A DNA stretch of 64,000 nucleotides from Streptomyces agglomeratus (lineage in GTDB: Bacteria; Actinomycetota; Actinomycetes; Streptomycetales; Streptomycetaceae). Positions within the stretch are counted from its first letter, which is position 1, and each line of letters starts with the position of its first letter. The translations under genes were made by a program, and so were the position numbers. This document shows positions 56,854-64,000 of the stretch, one piece after another. Location of the stretch: NCBI RefSeq assembly GCF_001746415.1, contig NZ_MEHJ01000001.1, forward strand, positions 6,020,501 through 6,084,500, given 5' to 3'. The notes beneath the pieces are model-generated. The model was not told where the DNA came from. It worked only from the letters and a program-made list of their open reading frames with translations, and ran no database searches.

Positions 56854-58868
56854 CAGGCCGCCCTCCTGTTGGTTTCCCGTACGTCCTTGACGAGCCCGGC
56901 GATGCTGTCGGCCCGCAGCTCGTCGAGCGTGACGGCCGTACCGCCCAGCTCGCGCGCCAGCTCACCGGCGAGCCCCAGCCGCACCGGCCCCGACTCGCAG
57001 TCCACGACCACCGAGGCGACGCCTTCCACCTCGTGCAGCCGGGCCGCGCGGGCGGCCAGCGCCACCGGCTCCGGTCCGCCCGTCGCCCGCCCGTCGGTCA
57101 CGACCACGAGCAGCGGCCGCCGCGAGGGGTCCCGCAGCCGCTCCACCCGCAGTACGTCGTGCGCCTTCAGCAGCCCGGCGGACAGCGGCGTACGGCCGCC
57201 CGTGGGCAGCGACTCCAGCCGGACGGCGGCCGCGTCGACGGACGACGTCGGCGGCAGCACCAGCTCGGCGTCCTTGCCCCGGAACGTGACCATCCCGACC
57301 TTGTCCCGCCGCTGGTACGCGTCGAGCAGCAGCGACAGCACGGCTCCCTTCACCGCGCTCATGCGCTGCCGGGCGGCCATCGACCCGGACGCGTCCACGA
57401 CGAACAGCACGAGGTTCCCCTCGCGCCCCTCCCGCGTCGCCTGCCGCAGATCGTCCCGCCGCACCACCAGACCGGGTCCGCTGCGCCCGCGCGCCCGCTG
57501 GTGCGGCGCGGCGGCCTGCACGGTCGCCGCGAGGTGCAGCTTGGTGAGCGCCCCCCGGGGCCGGCGCGCCCCGGTCGTACGGCCGTGCTCGGTGCGGGCA
57601 CGGGACCGGCGCCCGGCCGCCCCCTCGCCAAGACCCGGCACGCTCAGCGTCTTCGTACGGAACGGCTCCCCGGCGCCCGCGGCGGCCTGCTCGCCGCCCG
57701 ACGCGGCGGGCGCGTGCTGCCCCTCACCGGCCTCCGGCTCGGCCTCGCCCGGTTCGTCCCCGTCCGGCGTCTCGGGTGAACCGTCACCGTCCCCCTGGGG
57801 CGGCTGGCCGCCCCCGCCGGGCCCGTCGGGGTCCGGGTCGGGATCGTCGTCGTCCGAGCCGCTGTTCTGCTCCAGCGTGTCGTCGAGCCTGTCCTCGTCG
57901 AGACCCGGCGCGTCGAAGGGGTTGCGCCGCCGCCGGTGCGGCAGCGCGAGCAGCGCGGCCTGCCGTACGTCCTCGGCGAGTACGTCGGTGCGCCCGGCCC
58001 AGGCCGCCAGCGCGGTCGCCGTACGGGCCATCACGATGTCGGCCCGCATCCCGTCGACCTCGAAGGCGGCGCAGGTGGCCGCGATCTGCCGCAACGCCCC
58101 GTCGCCGAGGCGCACCTCGGGCAGCAGCGCCCGCGCGGTCACGATCCGGGTCCGCAGCGCCGCCTCCTCGCCGGCCCACTTCGCGGCGAAGGCCGCCGGG
58201 TCGTCGTCGTACGCGAGCCGGCGCCGGACGACCTCCACCCGCTGGTCGGTCTCGCGGGAGGCGGCCACCTCCACCGTCAGGCCGAACCGGTCGAGCAACT
58301 GCGGCCGCAGCTCGCCCTCTTCGGGGTTCATGGTCCCGACGAGCAGGAACCGCGCGGCGTGCCGCACGGACACGCCCTCGCGCTCCACGTACGACGCGCC
58401 CATGGCGGCGGCGTCCAGCAGCAGGTCGACCAGGTGGTCGTGCAGCAGGTTGACCTCGTCGACGTACAGGATGCCGCGATGGGCGTCGGCCAGCAGACCC
58501 GGCTCGAACGCCTTGACGCCCTCGGCCAGCGCCCGCTCGATGTCGAGCGCGCCGACCAGCCGGTCCTCGGAGGCGCCGACGGGCAGCTCGACCGTCCGCG
58601 CGGGGCGCGACACGCCGCCCCCGGCCTCGTGCGGCCCGTCCGGGCACGCCGGGTCGGGGGAGCCGGGGTCGCAGGAGAACCGGCACCCGGCGACCACCGC
58701 CACCTCGGGCATCAGCGCGGCCAGAGCGCGCACGGCGGTCGACTTGGCGGTGCCCTTCTCGCCGCGCACGAGCACACCGCCGACGGCGGGCGAGACGGCG
58801 TTCAGCAGCAGTCCGAGCCGCAGGTCGTCCTGCCCGACGATGGCGGTAAAGGGGTACGGCGTACTCAA
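56853..58868 (-). CDS. Cobaltochelatase AAA+/vWA subunit (ChlI-ChlD fusion)
   Basis: The 671-aa protein joins an AAA+ ATPase (residues about 1-330) to an integrin I/von Willebrand A domain (about 465-660). Walker A is RGEKGTAKST, Walker B ILYVDEVNLL, and MIDAS residues lie in FVVDASGSMAARQRM. The linker is acidic and Pro/Gly-rich (DDDDPDPDPDGPGGGG and so on). It corresponds to the CobS/CobT or BchI/BchD pair fused in one chain and drives cobalt insertion with CobN. It lies 55 bp after cobN and touches cobO. Confidence 0.92.
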   Translation of the reverse strand: MSTPYPFTAIVGQDDLRLGLLLNAVSPAVGGVLVRGEKGTAKSTAVRALAALMPEVAVVAGCRFSCDPGSPDPACPDGPHEAGGGVSRPARTVELPVGASEDRLVGALDIERALAEGVKAFEPGLLADAHRGILYVDEVNLLHDHLVDLLLDAAAMGASYVEREGVSVRHAARFLLVGTMNPEEGELRPQLLDRFGLTVEVAASRETDQRVEVVRRRLAYDDDPAAFAAKWAGEEAALRTRIVTARALLPEVRLGDGALRQIAATCAAFEVDGMRADIVMARTATALAAWAGRTDVLAEDVRQAALLALPHRRRRNPFDAPGLDEDRLDDTLEQNSGSDDDDPDPDPDGPGGGGQPPQGDGDGSPETPDGDEPGEAEPEAGEGQHAPAASGGEQAAAGAGEPFRTKTLSVPGLGEGAAGRRSRARTEHGRTTGARRPRGALTKLHLAATVQAAAPHQRARGRSGPGLVVRRDDLRQATREGREGNLVLFVVDASGSMAARQRMSAVKGAVLSLLLDAYQRRDKVGMVTFRGKDAELVLPPTSSVDAAAVRLESLPTGGRTPLSAGLLKAHDVLRVERLRDPSRRPLLVVVTDGRATGGPEPVALAARAARLHEVEGVASVVVDCESGPVRLGLAGELARELGGTAVTLDELRADSIAGLVKDVRETNRRAA

Positions 58869-58923
58869 GAGGAAGCCTCCACTTCAAGCTGGTTCAGGGC
58901 ACCCGGAACGCACTTCGGCCCGC

Positions 58924-61900
58924 TCACGCGTCGTCGCCTTCCAGATCGCCTTCGAGCTCCAGGTAGGTGGCCCGCAGCCGCTCCAGGGTCTCCGCGTCCG
59001 GCTCGGCCCACAGCCCGCGCTCGGCCGCCTCCAGCAGCCGCTCCGTGATGCCGCGCAGCGCCCACGGATTGGACTTCTTCATGAAGTCCCGGTTCTCCGG
59101 GTCGAAGACGTACTCGCTCGACAACTTCTCGTACATCCAGTCGTCGACGACCCCGGCGGTCGCGTCGTACCCGAAGAGGTAGTCGACCGTGGCGGCCATC
59201 TCGAAGGCGCCCTTGTAGCCGTGCCTGCGCATGGCCGCCATCCAGCGCGGGTTGACCACCCGCGCGCGGAACACGCGGTGCGTCTCCTCGCCCAGCGTCC
59301 GGGTCTTCACCTGGTCGGGCGTCGCGCTGTCGCCCACGTACGCCTCGGGCGACTCACCCGTCAGGTGCCGCACCATGGCGACCATGCCGCCGTGGTACTG
59401 GAAGTAGTCGTCGGCGTCGACGAGGTCGTGCTCGCGGGTGTCGACGTTCTTCGCGGCCACCGCGATCCGGCGGAACGCCGTCTCCATGTCGCCGCGCGCC
59501 GCCTTCCCCTCCAGGCCGCGCCCGTACGCGTAGCCGCCCCACACCGCGTACACCTCGGCCAGGTCCGCGTCCGAGCGCCAGTTGCGCGCGTCGATCAGCG
59601 GCAGCAGGCCGGCGCCGTAGGCCCCCGGCTTCGAGCCGAAGATGCGGGCCGTCGCGCGCCGCCGGTCGCCGTGCTCGGCGGTGTCCTCGTCGGCGTGCGC
59701 GCGCACGAAGTTGCGGTCGGCGGGCTCGTCCAGCTCGGCCACGGCCCGTACCGCGTCGTCGATCAGCCCCACCACGTGCGGGAACGCGTCCCGGAAGAAC
59801 CCGGAGATCCGCACGGTCACGTCGATGCGCGGGCGCCCCAGCTCGTCCAGCGGCACGATCTCGAAGCCGGTCACGCGCCGCGACGCGTCGTCCCACACCG
59901 GACGGCAGCCCAGCAGCGCCAGGATCTCGGCGATGTCGTCGCCCTGGGTGCGCATCGCGGACGTGCCCCACACGGTCAGGCCGACCGACTTCGGGTAGTC
60001 GCCGGTGTCCGTCAGGTACCGGGCCACCAGCGAGTCGGCGAGCGCCTGGCCGACCTCCCAGGAGAGCCGCGACGGGATCGCCTTGGGGTCGACGGAGTAG
60101 AAGTTGCGCCCGGTCGGCAGCACGTTCACCAGGCCGCGCGTCGGCGACCCGGAAGGCCCGGCCGGTACGTAACCGCCGTCCAGCGCGTGCAGGATGTTGC
60201 CGATCTCGTCCGTCGTACGGGCCAGCCTCGGCACGACCTCGTCGCACGCGAACCGCAGCACGGCCACCGCGTCCGGCAGCTCGACGCCCAGGACCTCGGT
60301 CACCAGCCCTGCGGCCTCGGCCGCGTCCCAGCGCCGCTCCTCCATGCCCTCCGCGAGCCGCCGGCACAGCTGCTCCAGCAGGTCGATCGCGTCCGCGCCG
60401 GTACGCGCGGGACCGTCGACCAGCGCCGTCAGCCCGTCCGCCACCTTGACCGGTGCGCCCGGCTCGCCCAGCAGCTCCTTCTCGACCAGCCCGAAGTGCT
60501 CGGCCAGGCAGGCGCGCAGCCCCGGCAGGGCGTTGGCCTTGCCGCCCCACACCTGCGAGGCCCGCAGCACGGCCAGCACCAGGTTCACCCGCGCCTCGGC
60601 CTCCGGACCGCCGCCCAGGATGTGCAGGCCGTCGCGGATCTGCACGTCCTTGATCTCGCACAGGTAGCCGTCGATGTGCATGACGAACTCGTCGAAGTCG
60701 TCGTCGTCCGGCTGCTCGTCGAGATGCAGGTCGTGGTGGAGCTGCGCCGCCGTCACCAGCGTCCAGATCTGCGCCCGTACGGCGGGCGCCTTCGCCGGGT
60801 CGAGGTCGCTCACCAGCGCGTACTCGTCGAGCAGTTGCTCCAGCTTCGCCAGGTCGCCGTACGTGTCCGCGCGCGCCATCGGCGGCACCAGGTGGTCCAC
60901 GACCGTGGCGTGCCCGCGCCGCTTGGCCTGCGTGCCCTCACCGGGGTCGTTCACGATGAACGGGTAGATCAGCGGCAGCTCGCCCAGCACGGCGTCCGGC
61001 CCGCAGCCCGCCGACAGGCCGAGGCCCTTGCCCGGCAGCCACTCCATCGTCCCGTGCTTGCCCATGTGCACGATCGCGTCCGCGCCGAAACTGTTCTCCA
61101 GCCACCGGTACGCCGCCATGTAGTGGTGCGACGGCGGCATGTCCGGGTCGTGGTAGATCGCGATCGGGTTCTCGCCGAAGCCGCGTGGCGGCTGGATCAT
61201 CACGACGACGTTGCCGAACTGGAGCGACGCCAGCACGATCTCGTCCCCGTCGACGTACAGCTGACCGGGCGCCTCGCCCCAGTGCTCCAGCATCCCGTCG
61301 CGGAGTTCCGGCTCCAGCTTGTCGAACCACGCCTGGTAGTCCGCGAGCGGCACGCGCGCGGGCGCGGCGGCGAGCTGTTCCTCGGTCAGCCATTCCACGT
61401 CGTGGCCACCGGCGTTGATGAGCCGGTGGATGAGCTCGTCGCCGTTGTCGGGGTGGCCCTCCACCCCGTAGCCCGCGTCGCGCAGGGCGTCGAGCACCCG
61501 GATCGCGGAGGCGGGGGTGTCGAGACCGACCGCGTTGCCGACGCGCGAGTGCTTCGTCGGGTACGCCGTGAAGACGAGCGCGAGGCGCTTGTCCTTGTTC
61601 GGCTTGCGGGCCAGCCGGGCGTGCCGTACGGCGATCCCCGCCACCCGCGAGGCGCGCTCGGGATCGGCGACGTACACCGGCACGTCACCCTCGCCCTGCT
61701 CCTTGAAGGAGAACGGGACGGTGATGAGCCGCCCGTCGAACTCGGGGATGGCGACCTGCATCGCCGCGTCCATGGGCGACAGCGCCGCGTCGGACGCCTC
61801 CCAGGTGGCGCGCGACGACGTGAGGCACAGCCCTTGCAGCACCGGTACGTCGAGGTCCGCGAGCGCGCCGATGTCCCACGCCTCGTCGTCCCCGCCCGCC

Positions 61901-62616
61901 GAGGCGTCGCTGGCGCGCGTGCCGCCGGCCGCGAGGACCGTCGCGATCAGCGCGTCGGCCCTGCCCAGCTCCTGGTACAGCTCCGGGTCGGCGCTGCGCA
62001 GCGAACCGCAGTACACGGGAAGGGCGTTGGCGCCGTGCGCCTCGATCCGCTCGCACAGTACGTCGACGAAGGACGTGTTCCCGGACAGCTCGTGGGCGCG
62101 GTAGAAGAGCACGCCGACCGTCGGGCGGTCCGCGTCGTACGCGCGCGTGCCGTGGACGCCCCACTCGGGCATCTTCTGCGGCTCCGCGAAGCCCACGCCC
62201 GTGAGCAGCACGGTGTCGGACAGGAACCTGGCCAGCTCGACGAGGTTCCCCGGCCCGCCCTCGACGAGGTAGCGCAGCGCCTCCGCGACGACACCGGCCG
62301 GTACGGACGACTCGGCCATCAGCTCCGCGTCGGGCACCGTCTCGCCGCCCAGCAGCACGGTCGGGATCCCCGACGCCTTCAGGACGGCGAGCCCGTCCTC
62401 CCAGGCGCGCTTGCCGCCGAGCAGCCGCACGACGGCGACGGACGCGCCCTCGATCAGCGCCGGCAGTTCGGCCGCCGCGTCGATACGCGTCGGGTTGCCG
62501 ATCCGGTACGGGGCGCCGGACGCGCGGGCCGCCAGCAGGTCGGTGTCGGCGGTGGACAGCAACAGCACGGTGTGCTCGGTCTCGGTGCTCGAAGTGCTCT
62601 CGGTCGCAGTGCTCAT
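58924..62616 (-). CDS. cobN: Aerobic cobaltochelatase large subunit
   Basis: CobN is the 1230-aa catalytic subunit that inserts cobalt into hydrogenobyrinate a,c-diamide with the AAA+/vWA partner. Recognisable parts include YRAHELSGNTSFVDVLCERI (in part), VFTAYPTKHSRVGNAVGLD, VHMGKHGTMEWLPGKGLGLS (in part), GLVNVLPTGRNFYSVDPKAI in part and WGTSAMRTQGDDIAEIL. The length fits the family. The start overlaps the cobQ stop as ATGA. The minus strand here also has a very long antisense frame (55765-62928) which is only the codon-bias shadow. Confidence 0.95.
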   Translation of the reverse strand: MSTATESTSSTETEHTVLLLSTADTDLLAARASGAPYRIGNPTRIDAAAELPALIEGASVAVVRLLGGKRAWEDGLAVLKASGIPTVLLGGETVPDAELMAESSVPAGVVAEALRYLVEGGPGNLVELARFLSDTVLLTGVGFAEPQKMPEWGVHGTRAYDADRPTVGVLFYRAHELSGNTSFVDVLCERIEAHGANALPVYCGSLRSADPELYQELGRADALIATVLAAGGTRASDASAGGDDEAWDIGALADLDVPVLQGLCLTSSRATWEASDAALSPMDAAMQVAIPEFDGRLITVPFSFKEQGEGDVPVYVADPERASRVAGIAVRHARLARKPNKDKRLALVFTAYPTKHSRVGNAVGLDTPASAIRVLDALRDAGYGVEGHPDNGDELIHRLINAGGHDVEWLTEEQLAAAPARVPLADYQAWFDKLEPELRDGMLEHWGEAPGQLYVDGDEIVLASLQFGNVVVMIQPPRGFGENPIAIYHDPDMPPSHHYMAAYRWLENSFGADAIVHMGKHGTMEWLPGKGLGLSAGCGPDAVLGELPLIYPFIVNDPGEGTQAKRRGHATVVDHLVPPMARADTYGDLAKLEQLLDEYALVSDLDPAKAPAVRAQIWTLVTAAQLHHDLHLDEQPDDDDFDEFVMHIDGYLCEIKDVQIRDGLHILGGGPEAEARVNLVLAVLRASQVWGGKANALPGLRACLAEHFGLVEKELLGEPGAPVKVADGLTALVDGPARTGADAIDLLEQLCRRLAEGMEERRWDAAEAAGLVTEVLGVELPDAVAVLRFACDEVVPRLARTTDEIGNILHALDGGYVPAGPSGSPTRGLVNVLPTGRNFYSVDPKAIPSRLSWEVGQALADSLVARYLTDTGDYPKSVGLTVWGTSAMRTQGDDIAEILALLGCRPVWDDASRRVTGFEIVPLDELGRPRIDVTVRISGFFRDAFPHVVGLIDDAVRAVAELDEPADRNFVRAHADEDTAEHGDRRRATARIFGSKPGAYGAGLLPLIDARNWRSDADLAEVYAVWGGYAYGRGLEGKAARGDMETAFRRIAVAAKNVDTREHDLVDADDYFQYHGGMVAMVRHLTGESPEAYVGDSATPDQVKTRTLGEETHRVFRARVVNPRWMAAMRRHGYKGAFEMAATVDYLFGYDATAGVVDDWMYEKLSSEYVFDPENRDFMKKSNPWALRGITERLLEAAERGLWAEPDAETLERLRATYLELEGDLEGDDA

Positions 62617-64000
62617 GCGGGCGCTCCAGGTGCGATGAAGGGAAGTCCTGAGGGCGCGCCCGACTCGATGAGCCGCAGCAGCGCGTCCGTATCCGCGTGT
62701 TCTTCGATCAGGTCGCCGAGGCGGTCGAGCTGCTCCTCGCGCAGCGCCTCGAACGAGGTGTCAGGTGCCGGTACGAAGCGGCGGCCGGCGGCGGCGGCCA
62801 CCTCGCGCAGGAACGCGCGCCGGAACGCGTCGCTCTCCAGCGAGCCGTGCCAGTGGGTGCCCCAGACGGAACCGGCCCGGCAGCCGTCGAGGAAGGGATC
62901 ACCGCCCAGTACTTCGGCGACCCCGTGATGGATCTCGTATCCCTCGACGGGCTCGCCCAGAGCGGTCCCGACCGGCCGCGCCAGGGTCTTCTCGACGGCG
63001 AACCGCACGCGCACCGGCAGCAGTCCGAGCCCGTCCACGGTCCCGGCCTTCGACTCGACGTCGTCCTCGATGCGCTCACCCAGCAGCTGGAAGCCGCCGC
63101 AGATGCCGAGCACGGGACGGCCTTCCGCCGCCCGCCGCGCCAGCGCGGCGGCGAGCCCGCGCTCGCGCAGCCACTCCAGGGCCTTCACGGTCCCGCGCGT
63201 GCCCGGCACGATGACGAGATCGGCGTCGACGAGCTCCTCGGCCCGGTCCACGAACCGCACGACCACGCCCGGTTCGGCGGCCAGCGCGTCGACGTCCGTG
63301 AAATTGGACATCAGCGGCACGGCGCACACGGCGACCCGCAGCACGTCCTCCCCGACCGGCGGGGCGACGACCGACTCCCGTACGGCGCCCCGCAGCGACA
63401 CCCGCAGCCCGTCCTCCTCGTCGATGCCGAGGCCGTGCGCGTACGGCAGCACACCGTACGTGCGCCGGCCCGTCAGCCCCTCCAGCATGTCGAGGCCGGG
63501 TTCCAGCAGGGAGACGTCGCCGCGGAACTTGTTGACCAGGTAGCCGGCCACCAGCTCCTGGTCCTCCCGGCTCAGCAGCGCGGTCGTACCGAAGAAGGAC
63601 GCGAAGACCCCGCCCCGGTCGATGTCGCCGACGACGACCACCGGGAACCGGGCCGCGCGCGCGATGCCCATGTTCACGATGTCGGTACGCCGCAGATTGA
63701 TCTCGGCCGGACTGCCCGCCCCCTCGCAGATCACAGCGTCATACGTGCCCCGCAACTCCCGCAGACAGTCCGTCACGGTCCCGAGCAGCGCTTCCTGGCG
63801 GCCCCCGTACAGAGTTCTCCCGGCGGACACAGCGCCTGATCGCGGCTGCGCCCCTGCCCCGGACGCCCCGAAGAACCCCCGGGCGCTCATCTCGCCCACC
63901 GGCTTCCCCAGCAGCACCACCTGGCTGCTGCGGTCACTGCCCGGCTTGAGCAGCACGGGATTCATCAGCGCCGTCGGCTCCACGCGCGCCGCCTGCGCCT
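62613..64000 (-). CDS. cobQ: Cobyric acid synthase (5' end outside window)
   Basis: CobQ amidates the b, d, e and g side chains of adenosylcobyrinate diamide. The open frame continues past the right edge; the N-terminal P-loop domain is missing. Present are MNPVLLKPGSDRSSQVVLLG (in part), ICEGAGSPAEINLRRTDIVN, VVVGDIDRGGVFASFFGTTA (in part), IVPGTRGTVKAL, the glutaminase Cys in VLGICGGFQLLG, and THWHGSLESDAFR. It leads the cob block in this window. Confidence 0.94.
   Translation of the reverse strand, partial: AQAARVEPTALMNPVLLKPGSDRSSQVVLLGKPVGEMSARGFFGASGAGAQPRSGAVSAGRTLYGGRQEALLGTVTDCLRELRGTYDAVICEGAGSPAEINLRRTDIVNMGIARAARFPVVVVGDIDRGGVFASFFGTTALLSREDQELVAGYLVNKFRGDVSLLEPGLDMLEGLTGRRTYGVLPYAHGLGIDEEDGLRVSLRGAVRESVVAPPVGEDVLRVAVCAVPLMSNFTDVDALAAEPGVVVRFVDRAEELVDADLVIVPGTRGTVKALEWLRERGLAAALARRAAEGRPVLGICGGFQLLGERIEDDVESKAGTVDGLGLLPVRVRFAVEKTLARPVGTALGEPVEGYEIHHGVAEVLGGDPFLDGCRAGSVWGTHWHGSLESDAFRRAFLREVAAAAGRRFVPAPDTSFEALREEQLDRLGDLIEEHADTDALLRLIESGAPSGLPFIAPGAPA

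Noticed and set aside
55765..62928. A 2387-codon plus-strand open frame opposite the cobB-cobN genes
   Set aside because: It is the antisense shadow of real, strongly recognisable cob genes. Its composition is low-complexity (long Arg-, Pro- and Ser-rich or Val/Gln/Arg-rich stretches) with no domain.

Overview
The window is chromosomal DNA from a high-GC actinomycete, almost certainly a Streptomyces. The evidence is about 70% GC, frequent GTG and TTG starts, 4-nt ATGA/GTGA gene overlaps, an actinobacterial-type DapD, an LAETG wall-anchored protein, ectABCD and a mycothiol-type DinB protein. From memory (not checked here) the order cobalamin genes, LAETG protein, amidohydrolase, ectABCD matches the S. 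coelicolor SCO1847-SCO1867 neighbourhood. I see no tRNA, rRNA, IS element, phage gene or CRISPR array, so this reads as core chromosome with some accessory genes.

Region 1 (1-13.8 kb) holds single genes: the tail of a TetR-type regulator, a HxlR-redoxin fusion regulator divergent from an MFS exporter with a clear dyad between them, dapD, a lower-GC secreted protein, a small secreted peptide, a DapA homologue, a lipoprotein, a tandem ABM-domain protein behind a MerR-type promoter, a secreted nuclease, a conserved hypothetical, an SDR and a Tat-exported PhoX-like phosphatase.

Region 2 (13.8-23.5 kb) holds a small Ser/Thr kinase, a stand-alone UvrD/PcrA-type Tudor-like protein, a double TerD-domain protein, and uronate dehydrogenase divergent from 5-dehydro-4-deoxyglucarate dehydratase. 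The dehydratase is translationally coupled to an unrecognised protein. Next comes an acylase/acetyltransferase pair behind overlapping DmdR/IdeR iron boxes.

Region 3 (23.6-38 kb) holds a TIGR03086 protein, a PIG-V-like mannosyltransferase, an ECF sigma factor with a Pro-rich membrane partner, an S37 peptidase, a PbpA-like PBP2, a three-gene coupled two-component locus, an IclR regulator divergent from a ketoglutarate-semialdehyde dehydrogenase, a FrnE-like DsbA protein, a class V aminotransferase, and MarR divergent from an old yellow enzyme across twin operators.

Region 4 (39-46.5 kb) holds ectABCD on the minus strand, bounded by strong hairpins, then another aminotransferase, an amidohydrolase and the LAETG protein.

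Region 5 (46.6-64 kb) is a long minus-strand cobalamin cluster, mostly overlapping. In transcription order it is cobQ (cut by the window end), cobN, a ChlI/ChlD-type chelatase subunit, cobO, cobB, cobI, then cobM, cobL, cbiG-cobJ, cobH, cbiX and cobC. A plus-strand ZIP-type metal transporter gene sits between cobI and cobM.

Links between genes: Udh, KdgD, the semialdehyde dehydrogenase and the IclR regulator look like parts of one oxidative hexuronate pathway split over 16 kb. The ZIP transporter may supply metal for the cobalamin genes. The iron-box pair probably serves siderophore acylation.
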